DNA from: Megasphaera massiliensis
Lineage (GTDB): Bacteria; Bacillota; Negativicutes; Veillonellales; Megasphaeraceae
Direction: 5' to 3'
NCBI RefSeq assembly: GCF_000455225.1
Contig: NZ_HF954559.1
Location: 117,680-177,808 of the forward strand
DNA: 60,129 bases
Shown: piece after piece, positions 42,517-51,268 of the stretch
How positions within the stretch are numbered: position 1 is the first letter of the stretch
Layout: every line of letters begins with the position of its first letter
The notes under the pieces: model-generated
Told to the model about the DNA's origin: nothing
Database searches by the model: none
What the model saw: only the letters and a program-made list of their open reading frames with translations
Made by a program: the position numbers and the translations under genes

Positions 42517-43570
42517 ATTAGGTAAAGATTCGTATGATATCCATATTGAAAATGGACTGCTTGACCGGGCCGGCGACTACATCCGCAGCCTGACCAAGTC
42601 GCAGACCTTAGCCGTCATTACCGACTCCCATGTCGATGCCCTCTATGGACCGCGGTTGGAGGATTCTCTGAAGTCGGCAGGATTTCGGGTTCATCGACTG
42701 GTCTTCCCGGCCGGAGAAGAACATAAATGTGCAGAATCCCTTCTCGCCTTATACCAGTCCCTGTCCGATTCGGGAATTACCCGCAGCGACTATGTCATCG
42801 CCTTTGGCGGCGGCGTCGTCGGTGATCTAGGCGGCTTTGCAGCTGCGACCTTCTTGCGGGGCATCCCCTTTATTCAAATTCCAACAACTATCATTTCCCA
42901 GGTCGACAGCAGCGTTGGCGGGAAAGTCGGCATCGATTTGCCGAGCGGCAAGAACCAGGCCGGTAATTTTTATCAGCCCAAAGGCGTTCTCATCGACCCG
43001 GCATTGCTGCAGACCTTGCCCAAACGATTTATCCACGACGGCATGGGTGAAGTCATTAAATACGGCTGTATCCGCGATTTGGAGCTTTTTGAACTGTTAG
43101 AAAACCTCGATGATGAAGCTATTTTTGATCATTGGGAAGAAATCATTGAGCGCTGCTGTAAGAGTAAAGCCGATCTCGTCGAACGAGATGTCCTCGACAT
43201 GGGGGAACGCATGATTTTAAACTTCGGACACACCATCGGCCATGCCATCGAAGGCTGCTACGGCTTTGGCTGTTATACGCACGGTGAAGGTGTTGCTGCC
43301 GGCATGTCGATGCTGACCGGCGTCACCGAGGCGATGGGCCTTACGAAAGAAGGCACGGCGATGCGGCTTCGAAAACTTCTCAGCCGCTACGGCCTGCCCG
43401 TCGACGTCGATGCCTCGGCAGCCGACCTCATCCCCTATATCAGTAATGATAAGAAGATGAGGGGCAATCACATGACGCTTATCATTTTGAAAGAAATCGG
43501 CAAGGGACGACTGCTGCCCATTGAGGCAGAGGAGTTGCCGAAATACATCCGAAAGAAGGTCGCTCCATGA
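42497..43570 (+). CDS. aroB: 3-dehydroquinate synthase
   Basis: The 357-residue NAD+- and zinc-dependent enzyme has FGGGVVGDLGGFAAATFLRG and PTTIISQVDSSVGGKVGID, the NAD and substrate loops. DGMGEVIKYGCI (Glu and Lys) and LNFGHTIGHAIEG follow with zinc His ligands. It turns DAHP into 3-dehydroquinate. The start lies inside the end of tyrA, indicating coupled translation. Confidence 0.96.
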   Translation: MKHIHVELGKDSYDIHIENGLLDRAGDYIRSLTKSQTLAVITDSHVDALYGPRLEDSLKSAGFRVHRLVFPAGEEHKCAESLLALYQSLSDSGITRSDYVIAFGGGVVGDLGGFAAATFLRGIPFIQIPTTIISQVDSSVGGKVGIDLPSGKNQAGNFYQPKGVLIDPALLQTLPKRFIHDGMGEVIKYGCIRDLELFELLENLDDEAIFDHWEEIIERCCKSKADLVERDVLDMGERMILNFGHTIGHAIEGCYGFGCYTHGEGVAAGMSMLTGVTEAMGLTKEGTAMRLRKLLSRYGLPVDVDASAADLIPYISNDKKMRGNHMTLIILKEIGKGRLLPIEAEELPKYIRKKVAP

Positions 43571-44853
43571 ATGTAACCATTAAACCACAGGCCCTGCAGG
43601 GGACGGTAGAAGCTCCGTCTTCGAAGAGCATCGGTCACCGCGACCTCATTTGCGCAGCCCTGGCAGACGGCGAGAGTCTCGTTGACAATATTTCCTTATC
43701 ACAGGATATCGAGGCGACTTGCCACATCCTGAATGCCTTAGGTGCCGATATTACACCGGTGGCTTCGGTTCATCCCGGAAGATCGGCTTACCTCGTCAAA
43801 GGTGGGCTACGGAAACAGTCCGGGACTTTATCGGTCGATGCCAATGAGTCGGGGTCGACACTGCGATTCCTCGTTCCCGTCGCCGTGGTAAGCGGCAACC
43901 GCTGCACCTTTTCCGGAAGAGGCCGGCTGGCAAAAAGGCCATTGACTCCGTATTATCAACTCTTTGATGAAAAAGGCCTCGCCTATGATACGACAGACGG
44001 CGGCCTGCCTTTGACGGTAGAAGGCCGTCTTACAGCCGGATCCTACGCGCTGCGAGGGGATGTGAGCTCTCAGTTCTTTACGGGACTGCTCATGACCTTG
44101 CCCCTTCTCGACGGTGATTCGCACCTTCGCAGTACGACGCCCCTTGAATCGGCAAGTTATGTCGACATGACCATCGACTGCCTGCGCCAGCACGGCGTCG
44201 TCATCGATAAAGAATGGGACGGTTCTTACCGCATTGCCGGCAACCAGTCTTATCAGCCGGGGACATATACTGTCGAAGGGGACTACTCCCAGGCAGCCTT
44301 TTGGCTCTCTGCCGGGACCTTGGGACGGGCCGTCTGCTGCACCGGCCTTCGTCAGAACTCCTCTCAGGGAGACGAAGTCATCGTATCCCTCATCCGCGAC
44401 ATGGGAGGCCAAATTGAAGGTAAGACGGAATTGACGGCCTGCCCGTCGGACCTTGTCGGTCGAGTCATCGACGTGAAGGACTGCCCGGATCTGGTGCCGG
44501 TCCTGACTGTATTGGCCTCTTGTGCCAAAGGGATTACCCGCATCATCCACGCCGGTCGGGTACGCCTGAAAGAATGCGATCGCCTGCACGCCATGGCGAC
44601 GGAGCTCAATAAAATCGGCGGCGACGTCGAAGAAGAAGCAGAAGGACTCATTATTCACGGCGTCGACGGCTTTACGGGCGGTACAGTCAGTGGTTGGAAT
44701 GATCACCGCATCGCCATGGCCCTGGCCGTCGCCTCGCAGCGCTGCAGCCGGCCCCTTCGGATTGAAGGTGCTGACTGCGTCCGTAAATCCTATCCCGACT
44801 TCTGGCAGGATTTCGAGACCTTAGGCGGTATCATTGAAAAGGAGGAAGGATAA
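43567..44853 (+). CDS. aroA: 3-phosphoshikimate 1-carboxyvinyltransferase (EPSP synthase)
   Basis: The 428-residue EPSP synthase has APSSKSIGHRDLICAALADG near the start; the position after SKSI is Gly where Ser or Asn is usual. NESGSTLRFLVPVA, RGDVSSQFFTGLLM, RLKECDRLHAMATEL and WNDHRIAMALAVAS follow, all family motifs with the PEP and shikimate-3-phosphate ligands. It overlaps aroB by four bases (ATGA). Confidence 0.96.
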   Translation: MNVTIKPQALQGTVEAPSSKSIGHRDLICAALADGESLVDNISLSQDIEATCHILNALGADITPVASVHPGRSAYLVKGGLRKQSGTLSVDANESGSTLRFLVPVAVVSGNRCTFSGRGRLAKRPLTPYYQLFDEKGLAYDTTDGGLPLTVEGRLTAGSYALRGDVSSQFFTGLLMTLPLLDGDSHLRSTTPLESASYVDMTIDCLRQHGVVIDKEWDGSYRIAGNQSYQPGTYTVEGDYSQAAFWLSAGTLGRAVCCTGLRQNSSQGDEVIVSLIRDMGGQIEGKTELTACPSDLVGRVIDVKDCPDLVPVLTVLASCAKGITRIIHAGRVRLKECDRLHAMATELNKIGGDVEEEAEGLIIHGVDGFTGGTVSGWNDHRIAMALAVASQRCSRPLRIEGADCVRKSYPDFWQDFETLGGIIEKEEG

Positions 44854-44854
44854 G

Positions 44855-45949
44855 ATGAATACCTTTGGACAGACCATCGGCCTTACGATTTTCGGGGAAT
44901 CTCACGGCGCTTCCATCGGCGCCGTACTGGACGGCCTTCCGGCCGGAATGGCCATTGACTGGGAGGCCGTCAGGCAGGAAATGGCCAGGCGGGCACCGGG
45001 AAAGAATAAGCTGTCGACGACGCGGTCGGAAAAAGACGCCTTTGAAATCCAAAGCGGATTTTTTAACGGCCATACGACGGGGACGCCTTTATGTGCCATG
45101 ATTCGCAACGGTGATCAGCATTCGCGGGATTACGATCAGCTGCGTCATATCATGCGGCCCGGCCATGCCGATTACTCCGGTAAGATTCGCTATGGCGGCT
45201 TCAACGACTACCGCGGCGGCGGCCATTTTTCCGGCCGGCTGACGGCGCCGTTGGTCTTTGCCGGTGCCGTCGCTTCCCAGATGTTGGCCAGTAAAGGTGT
45301 CGTCATCGGATCCCATATCCTGCGCGTGGCTGATGTCACGGATGCGAGCTTTTCGCCCCTCGGTGAATCGGCAGAAACTTTGCAGGCCTTAAAAGCGGAA
45401 ACCCTTCCCGTCCTCGATAAGAAAAAGGCCGCGGCGATGGAAGAACGAATCGTAGCCGCTAAAAATGACCTCGACTCCGTCGGCGGCGTCATCGAATGTA
45501 TGGTTACCGGCCTTCCGGCGGGTCTGGGCGATCCCTTTTTCGACTCCGTTGAAAGCTGTCTCAGCCATATGATGTTTTCTGTTCCGGCTGTAAAGGGCAT
45601 TGAGTTTGGCGACGGCTTTTCTTTAACCGGCCTTCGGGGATCTCAGGCCAACGATGCTTTCTATTACGACCAAGAAGGTGTGGTGAAGACCAAAACCAAT
45701 CACAACGGCGGCATCAACGGCGGCATTACCAACGGCATGCCCCTCGTATTCCGCCTGGCCGTCAAGCCGACATCGTCGATTAGCCGAGCCCAGGACACGA
45801 TTGATACGGATACGCAGGAAAACTGCCAACTGGTCATCAAAGGGCGTCACGATCCATGTATCGTCCAACGGGCCGTGCCCGTCGTCGAAGCGGCAGCTGC
45901 TTGGGCCATCCTCGACGTTTGGCTGTCGACGAAAGGGCGGTGTCTGTAA
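44855..45949 (+). CDS. aroC: Chorismate synthase
   Basis: The 364-residue FMN-dependent enzyme makes chorismate from EPSP. Its motifs are GLTIFGESHGASIGAVLDGLP, DYSGKIRYGGFNDYRGGGHFSGRLTAP, GFSLTGLRGSQANDAFYY and KTNHNGGINGGITNGMPLVFRLAVKPTSSI. The ATG at 44855 follows AAGGAGGAAGG and lies one base after the aroA stop; a start at 44834 would be inside aroA. The next gene starts within its stop codon (TAATG). Confidence 0.97.
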   Translation: MNTFGQTIGLTIFGESHGASIGAVLDGLPAGMAIDWEAVRQEMARRAPGKNKLSTTRSEKDAFEIQSGFFNGHTTGTPLCAMIRNGDQHSRDYDQLRHIMRPGHADYSGKIRYGGFNDYRGGGHFSGRLTAPLVFAGAVASQMLASKGVVIGSHILRVADVTDASFSPLGESAETLQALKAETLPVLDKKKAAAMEERIVAAKNDLDSVGGVIECMVTGLPAGLGDPFFDSVESCLSHMMFSVPAVKGIEFGDGFSLTGLRGSQANDAFYYDQEGVVKTKTNHNGGINGGITNGMPLVFRLAVKPTSSISRAQDTIDTDTQENCQLVIKGRHDPCIVQRAVPVVEAAAAWAILDVWLSTKGRCL

Positions 45950-46800
45950 TGGAGGAACCTGGCGAGAAAGAACTGCGCATCGCCTGTTTCGGCCGGCCCG
46001 GTTCCTATACGGATGAAGCCATGGGGCTCTATTTCGACGATCGGGATTTTACGGCGGCGTATGTCCCGCATTTTGAAGACGTCATCCAAGCCGTCGCTTC
46101 CCGGAAGGTCCGATACGGCGTCTTGCCCATTGAAAATTCCTCGACCGGCGGAATCACCGATGTCTATGACTTCATCCATCGCTATGACTGTTGTATCGTC
46201 GGAGAGAAATACGTCAAGATAGACCATTGCCTGCTCGGCCTGCCGGGGACAAGGATTGACGACCTTCGTGAAGTCTATTCCCATATTCAGGGCCTGAATC
46301 AGTGCCGGGACTATCTGAAACATCACCCAAAGTGGCAGCTCCACCCTTATTTCAGCACATCAGAGAGCGCCGAAAAGGTACGGGATATGAAAAATCCCTA
46401 TATCGGGGCCATTGCCAATAAGACAGCAGCCAAGCTGTACGAATTGGACGTACTGGCAGAATCAATCAACGACAATACCCAGAACTATACTCGTTTTTTC
46501 ATCATTACGGCTGACCGGGAAGAAGTGCCGGAGGCAGATAAAATCACTTTGGTCCTGACGACGCAGCATCGCCCCGGTGCCTTGTATCACGTCTTGGGCT
46601 ACTTTTTCTACAACGGTATGAATATGACTCACTTGGAGTCACGGCCCCTTAAAGGGAGGCCTTTTGAATACTTTTTCCACATCGATGTCATGGGAAATCT
46701 CAGCGATCCGGCAACGGCCCGGGTACTGCATAATCTGGCAGAACACTGCAACTACTTTAAAATTCTAGGCAACTACGTATCCGACCGAGGAGGGATATAG
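45949..46800 (+). CDS. pheA: Prephenate dehydratase
   Basis: The 283-residue monofunctional PheA makes phenylpyruvate. The catalytic domain has RIACFGRPGSYTDEAM, GVLPIENSSTGGI and TRFFIIT (residues 181-187, the essential Thr-Arg-Phe). An ACT domain from about residue 195 holds RPGALYHVLGYFF and LESRPLKGRPFEYFF, which bind Phe for feedback inhibition. No chorismate mutase domain is fused, and no separate mutase gene is in the operon. The ATG overlaps the aroC stop by one base; a longer upstream ORF lies inside aroC and is not used. Confidence 0.95.
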   Translation: MEEPGEKELRIACFGRPGSYTDEAMGLYFDDRDFTAAYVPHFEDVIQAVASRKVRYGVLPIENSSTGGITDVYDFIHRYDCCIVGEKYVKIDHCLLGLPGTRIDDLREVYSHIQGLNQCRDYLKHHPKWQLHPYFSTSESAEKVRDMKNPYIGAIANKTAAKLYELDVLAESINDNTQNYTRFFIITADREEVPEADKITLVLTTQHRPGALYHVLGYFFYNGMNMTHLESRPLKGRPFEYFFHIDVMGNLSDPATARVLHNLAEHCNYFKILGNYVSDRGGI

Positions 46801-47634
46801 ATGAAGTTAGGCGTCATCGGAGCTAAACTGGGCCATACGGCTTCTCCGGCAATCCACGACAAACTGTTTCGCATCTTACAAGTTCAGGATAAATCTCGCT
46901 ACGGCGTCTTAGAAATGGACCGCAACGACATTCCCAATGAACTGCGGCGCCTTCGCCATGAAGGCTATACCGGGGCCAACGTTACCATTCCTTATAAATT
47001 AGACGTTATGCCCTATTTGACGGATATCTCTCGAGAAGCCCGTATCATCGGCGCCGTCAATACGATCCACTTTACCGATTACGGTACCTTCGGATACAAT
47101 ACGGATTACTGCGGTTTCGGAAGATCTTTGGCCCATGCCGGCATCTCTGTGAAAGATAAGGAGTGCGTCGTCCTCGGTTCCGGTGGTGGAGCCCGGGCTA
47201 TCATCCAATACCTCTTTGATTACGGGGCAAAATCCATCGTCGTCGTATCGCGGAGACCTCATTCAAAGACGGACTTTGAAGCCTTTACGAAACGCATCGG
47301 CGTCGAAACTATCGATTATCATACTTTTGAAACGTCTTGCCGCGGCGATATCCTGGTAAACTGCACACCTGTCGGCATGTTTCCCAATATCGACGGTTGT
47401 CCCATATCGGAAGCGGCTGTGGCCAGGTTCCCGGCCGTCGTCGATATCGTATACAATCCGAAAGATACCTGCATTTTGCAGGCCGCAAAGCGCCATGGTG
47501 CCAAGACCTTAAACGGCATGTACATGCTCGTTGCCCAGGCCATAGGCTCTGAAGAAATTTGGATGGATCAGGAAATTGCCTCGACCGTTATTGAAAAGAT
47601 TGCAAAGGAGATGGAACATTATTATGAAAAATAA
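46801..47634 (+). CDS. aroE: Shikimate dehydrogenase (biosynthetic)
   Basis: The 277-residue NADPH-type enzyme reduces 3-dehydroshikimate to shikimate. GVIGAKLGHTASPAIHD replaces the SxSPxxHN substrate motif with TASPAIHD. The catalytic pair is Lys66 (NVTIPYK) and Asp102 (YNTDYCGF). VLGSGGGARAIIQYL is the nucleotide loop and VVSRRP follows strand 2, as in NADPH-preferring AroE. It starts directly after the pheA stop. It differs clearly from the three paralogues in the neighbouring cluster, which have NR(K/D)DEFF or NLKDSFW at this position. Confidence 0.93.
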   Translation: MKLGVIGAKLGHTASPAIHDKLFRILQVQDKSRYGVLEMDRNDIPNELRRLRHEGYTGANVTIPYKLDVMPYLTDISREARIIGAVNTIHFTDYGTFGYNTDYCGFGRSLAHAGISVKDKECVVLGSGGGARAIIQYLFDYGAKSIVVVSRRPHSKTDFEAFTKRIGVETIDYHTFETSCRGDILVNCTPVGMFPNIDGCPISEAAVARFPAVVDIVYNPKDTCILQAAKRHGAKTLNGMYMLVAQAIGSEEIWMDQEIASTVIEKIAKEMEHYYEK

Positions 47635-48130
47635 ACAGAACATCATCATCATCGGTATGCCCGGCAGCGGTAAGACGACTTTCGGACGAGCTTTGGCACA
47701 GCGTCTGGGACGGGACTTTTTCGATGCCGATGACGTCATCGTAGCCCAAGAAGGAAAGACGATTCCCGAACTCTTTGCCGTCAGTGAAGACTGCTTCCGC
47801 GATGCCGAAGTACGGGCCAGCAAGACGCTCGCGGCTAAAGAAGGGACGGTCGTCGCCTGCGGCGGCGGCGTCGTCAAGCGCTCGGAAAACATCGAAATCT
47901 TTAAACAGACGGGAATCGTCTTCTTCCTCGACCGCTCACCTGATGATATCGTCAGTGATGTCGACGTCTCGACGCGGCCCCTCTTAAAGGACGGAAAACA
48001 GAAAGTATACGACCTTTACGACGAACGCATTGGCCTCTATCGCAATGCCGCCGATTACCGTGTCCTCAATGATAAAACCATCGAGGAAGTATTAGATTCC
48101 TTTGAGACCCTTATTGAAACGATTGAATAA
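47624..48130 (+). CDS. aroK: Shikimate kinase
   Basis: The 168-residue kinase has Walker A GMPGSGKT at residues 11-18, the DADDVIVAQEGKTIPELF shikimate motif, FRDAEV.ASKTL, VVACGGGVVKR and the lid/LID-arginine region TRPLL. It phosphorylates shikimate. The ATG at 47624 is inside the aroE end (11-base overlap) behind AAAGGAGATGG; a longer in-frame ORF from 47576 lies within aroE. It is the last gene before a strong terminator. Confidence 0.95.
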   Translation: MKNKQNIIIIGMPGSGKTTFGRALAQRLGRDFFDADDVIVAQEGKTIPELFAVSEDCFRDAEVRASKTLAAKEGTVVACGGGVVKRSENIEIFKQTGIVFFLDRSPDDIVSDVDVSTRPLLKDGKQKVYDLYDERIGLYRNAADYRVLNDKTIEEVLDSFETLIETIE

Positions 48131-48136
48131 CTCCCG

Positions 48137-48186
48137 AAACAGATATCCCCTTAGGGAAGGATTCTTCCCTAAGGGGATATCTGTTT
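48137..48186 (+). terminator. aro operon terminator (bidirectional capable)
   Basis: AAACAGATATCCCCTTAGGG and its reverse complement flank a 4-8 base loop, giving a stem of over 20 bp. It lies 6 bp after aroK. Confidence 0.92.
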
Positions 48187-48190
48187 ATCT

Positions 48191-48207
48191 ATGTGAAATT
48201 TTCACAT
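48191..48207. repeat. 17-bp palindrome ATGTGAAA-T-TTTCACAT
   Basis: This perfect odd palindrome lies between the aro terminator and the end of the LysR gene. It is CRP-like in sequence (TGTGA..TCACA) but with 5 rather than 6 central bases. It may be a protein site or part of a terminator for the LysR gene. Confidence 0.35.
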
Positions 48208-48337
48208 TCTTAATTCGGTAAATCCGGGGATAGACGGACGATGTCGGATTCCTTGGTTTTCCATTAAAAATATGCATAATGCCATAGATAAAATTTTGGT
48301 ATCCGGACTGCTGTTTGGGCATATATCTGAAAAAATA

Positions 48338-49222
48338 TTAGGTATTACGAACTTTATCTAAAACAAATTTTTTGAAATCTTGGACGACCGGCGGGGCATA
48401 TTGGTTCTTATTGGAAATCATATAAAATTTTCGTTCGTATGAAGGATGGGAAATGGGCAGAATCTTGACGTCTAACTGTAAGAGCATATCCATGAAGGGG
48501 ACGACAGCAATGCCGAAGTTCTGTGCGACAAGTCCGGCAACGACCTGATCTTCCGATACTTCATAGGCTATTTTGGGAGTTTCGTTGATTTCTGCAAACA
48601 TATGGGCTACGATGGGACGCAGGCCCGACGTCTTATCGAAGAAGACATAGGGATAATCTAAGGTGTCTCTGAGGTCGACGACATAGTTTTGAGCCAGGGG
48701 ATGGTCATTGGGGACAATCAGAACCAGCTCCTGTTTGGCAATGGCCGTCGCTTCAAATTGAGACATGGTCTGGGGGCGTGATGCAAAGACGACGTCGAAG
48801 GTGCCTTCTGCTAAGGATTGGATGAGGCGGTTGGACAAGCCGATGTGGAAGGTAAAGCGGATATCCTTATCCGGGCGGGACGCTTTAAAGGCGGCAGCCA
48901 GTTCCGGGACCTCGCGGATCCCCAGTGTCCGCAGACAGCCGATACGGATGATTCCGTTGCCGCGGGAGCCGCTTTTTATCGTTTCGATACCGTTGTCGAG
49001 AATATTGAGTGATGAATTGACGCTGGCGAAAAACTGCTTGCCAAAGCCGGTCAAGTCCGTACCGTGAGGCCCCTTTTCGAAGAGAGGGACACCGAGTTCT
49101 TTTTCAAGTTGGGAAATGGCGTGACTCAGACTGGGCTGGGTAATACAGAGCAATTCGGCGGTTTTGGTATAGTGTTTTATCTGGGCTAATTTGACGAAAT
49201 ATCTGAGATGGGAAAGATTCAT
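48338..49222 (-). CDS. LysR family transcriptional regulator
   Basis: The 294-residue protein has an N-terminal HTH (residues 1-60; LRYFVKLAQIKHYTKTAELLCITQPSLSHAISQLEKELGVPLFEK). A two-lobed periplasmic-binding-type effector domain includes IRIGCLRTLGIREVPELAAAF and GTFDVVFASRP. AGGAGG precedes the ATG. It is divergent from the shikimate-dehydrogenase-like gene at 49455 and is the natural activator of the hydroaromatic cluster, with a shikimate- or quinate-type co-inducer as an inference from neighbours. Confidence 0.93.
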   Translation of the reverse strand: MNLSHLRYFVKLAQIKHYTKTAELLCITQPSLSHAISQLEKELGVPLFEKGPHGTDLTGFGKQFFASVNSSLNILDNGIETIKSGSRGNGIIRIGCLRTLGIREVPELAAAFKASRPDKDIRFTFHIGLSNRLIQSLAEGTFDVVFASRPQTMSQFEATAIAKQELVLIVPNDHPLAQNYVVDLRDTLDYPYVFFDKTSGLRPIVAHMFAEINETPKIAYEVSEDQVVAGLVAQNFGIAVVPFMDMLLQLDVKILPISHPSYERKFYMISNKNQYAPPVVQDFKKFVLDKVRNT

Positions 49223-49297
49223 GGTCGTCCTCCTGGCGAACTGTCGTCGCCGCAGCTATTACATTTAGTTACATATAAGACCATTTTATCATCGCCG

Positions 49298-49362
49298 ATA
49301 GTTTTAGTCTATGAAAACATGAAAATTATTGATTTGTTAAATGATTCACAATGCGGTACCAT
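49298..49362 (+). promoter_or_regulatory. Divergent control region: LysR box and cluster promoter
   Basis: ATAG-N7-CTAT (49298-49312) is a T-N11-A type LysR palindrome. It is followed by a TTGTTA -35 (49334-49339) and TACCAT -10 (49357-49362) 17 bp apart, reading toward the dehydrogenase cluster. The box lies just upstream of the -35, the usual activator position. Confidence 0.55.
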
Positions 49363-49454
49363 AGACCCATCGAAGGACAGGCGTCGAAGAAAAACAACGG
49401 AGCCTGCCGCATCTTTGATTTTTACACTTACTTATGAAAAGGAAGCGTTTATTC

Positions 49455-50318
49455 GTGCATATTTCAGGACATACCCGGCTGCTCGGTCTCATCGGGACCC
49501 CGGTCGATCATTCTAAGTCTCCACAGATGTATAATTACTGTTTTCAGAAATTCAATCAGGACTTTGCGTATTTTGCTTTCGATGTCAATGCAGACAATGT
49601 CGAAAAAGCCCTTCATTCGCTGAAAACGTTGAACTTTCGCGGTGCTAATGTGACCATGCCTTTAAAAAATGCCGTCATTCCCTTTCTCGATAAGGTATCG
49701 CCGGCAGCCAAGGCAGTCGGTTCCGTCAATACCATCGTCAACGACGACGGTGTCCTCACCGGCCACATTACGGACGGCGCAGGCTATACGCTCAATCTTA
49801 AAACCGGTGGTGTGTCAGTAAAAGGGAAGAAGATCACCTTAGTCGGTGCCGGCGGCGTGGCCTCGGCCATCATGATCCAATGTGCCTTAGAAGGGGTGCG
49901 GGAGATTTCCGTATTTAACTTGAAGGATAGTTTCTGGTCTCGGGCCGAAGCCAATGTAAAGGCTATCTGTCAGTGCGTGCCCGGCGTTAAGATCACCTTG
50001 GATGATTTGGGTGATAAAGACCTGCTGAAACGTGAAATTGCCGACAGCGATATCCTTTCGAATGCCACTCGCTTGGGAATGGCGCCCTTTGAAGATAAGA
50101 GCATCATCGACGGTCTCGACGTACTGCGTCCCGATTTGATCGTTACCGATGTCGTCTATGCGCCGGCTGAAACGAAGCTCCTGAAACAGGCTAAAGCCGC
50201 AGGCTGCCGAACCTTTGAAGGCCTTGGCATGCTGCTCTTCCAGGGCGCTGAAGCATATCGCCTCTATACCGGCGGAACGATGCCCGTCGATGAAATTAAG
50301 GACTTGCTTTATAAATAG
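49455..50318 (+). CDS. Shikimate/quinate dehydrogenase paralogue 1
   Basis: The 287-residue protein is of the AroE/YdiB family. GTPVDHSKSPQMYNY is the substrate loop. The catalytic pair is Lys71 (NVTMPLK) and Asp107 (GHITDGAG), and VGAGGVASAIMIQCAL is the dinucleotide loop. After strand 2 it has FNLKDSFW where the other two cluster copies have FNR(K/D)DEFF. The ATG at 49434 overlaps the AAAAGGAAG site, so the GTG at 49455 (MHISGHT, aligned with GHT in its paralogues) is chosen. First gene downstream of the LysR control region. NAD(P)+-dependent oxidation of a hydroaromatic acid is inferred. Confidence 0.87.
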   Translation: MHISGHTRLLGLIGTPVDHSKSPQMYNYCFQKFNQDFAYFAFDVNADNVEKALHSLKTLNFRGANVTMPLKNAVIPFLDKVSPAAKAVGSVNTIVNDDGVLTGHITDGAGYTLNLKTGGVSVKGKKITLVGAGGVASAIMIQCALEGVREISVFNLKDSFWSRAEANVKAICQCVPGVKITLDDLGDKDLLKREIADSDILSNATRLGMAPFEDKSIIDGLDVLRPDLIVTDVVYAPAETKLLKQAKAAGCRTFEGLGMLLFQGAEAYRLYTGGTMPVDEIKDLLYK

Positions 50319-50389
50319 CTTTTTACTGCGTAGGCAGCGATGAGAATATATAACATATTATTTATATTATACTAAGGAGTGTATCTATT

Positions 50390-51232
50390 ATGTCTAAAAA
50401 ATCCCCGATTACAATAAGTTCCTGGACCCTTGGCGATCAGTGTACCTTTGAAGAACGCGTCAGCGCTGCGAAAGAAGCCGGCTTTGAAGGCATTGGCCTC
50501 CGTGCTGAAACCTATGTCGATGCCTTAGCTGAAGGCCTTCATGACGAAGATATCCTGGCCATCCTCGACAAATACGATATGAAGGTTACGGAAGTCGAAT
50601 ACATCACTATGTGGGCTGAAGACCACCGCTCGTATGAACAGAAGTATAAAGAACAGATCTGCTTCCATATGTGCGACCTCTTCAACGTCCAGCACATCAA
50701 TATCGGTTTGATGGAAAAATACTCCGTTGAACATACGGCTCAGAAATTGAAAGAATTGTGCCACCGTGCCGGCAAATACATCATCGGCGTTGAACCCATG
50801 CCGTACTCCGGTATCCCCGACGTCAAAACGGGCTGGGCTGTCGTCAAAGGCAGCGGCTGCGACAATGCCAAACTCATCCTTGACAGCTGGCACTGGATCC
50901 GCGCTAACCAGTCTTACGATCCGTCGTACCTGGCCGACATTCCGGCAGATAAAATTATCTCCATCCAGATCAACGACGTTCAGCAGCATCCTTATGCACC
51001 GACGATTCTCCGTGACGAATCGATGCATGACCGCATGATTCCCGGTACGGGCTACGGTGATACGGCAGGCTTCGTCAAGATGATCCGCGACGAAGGCATT
51101 GAACCGAAGGTCTGCGGCGTCGAAGTTATCAGCGACGTCATCGTTGCTAAAGGCGTTAAGGAAGCAGCAAAAGAAAACTTTGAAGGCACAAAGAAAGTAT
51201 TAGAACAGGTTTGGCCTGAAATCTGCGGCTAA
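50390..51232 (+). CDS. Sugar phosphate isomerase/epimerase-type TIM barrel (candidate 3-dehydroshikimate dehydratase)
   Basis: The 280-residue AP-endonuclease-2-like barrel starts with ITISSWTLGDQCTFEERVSAAKEAGFEGIGLRAE. Metal ligands are visible in IGVEPMPYSGIPDV (Glu), LILDSWHWIRA (Asp, His), ISIQINDVQQ (Gln) and VCGVEVISD (Glu). The family includes xylose-isomerase-like enzymes, IolE and the QuiC/AsbF 3-dehydroshikimate dehydratases that make protocatechuate. Placement between two shikimate dehydrogenase genes favours the last group or another lyase/isomerase acting on dehydroshikimate. Sequence alone cannot decide. AAGGAG precedes the ATG. Confidence 0.8.
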   Translation: MSKKSPITISSWTLGDQCTFEERVSAAKEAGFEGIGLRAETYVDALAEGLHDEDILAILDKYDMKVTEVEYITMWAEDHRSYEQKYKEQICFHMCDLFNVQHINIGLMEKYSVEHTAQKLKELCHRAGKYIIGVEPMPYSGIPDVKTGWAVVKGSGCDNAKLILDSWHWIRANQSYDPSYLADIPADKIISIQINDVQQHPYAPTILRDESMHDRMIPGTGYGDTAGFVKMIRDEGIEPKVCGVEVISDVIVAKGVKEAAKENFEGTKKVLEQVWPEICG

Positions 51233-51268
51233 TCGGCTGTGATATAGTAAGAGAAGGGAGTTTTAAAC

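Noticed and set aside
48191-48207. CRP operator
   Set aside because: The spacing between TGTGA and TCACA is five, not six, and no promoter lies in register.
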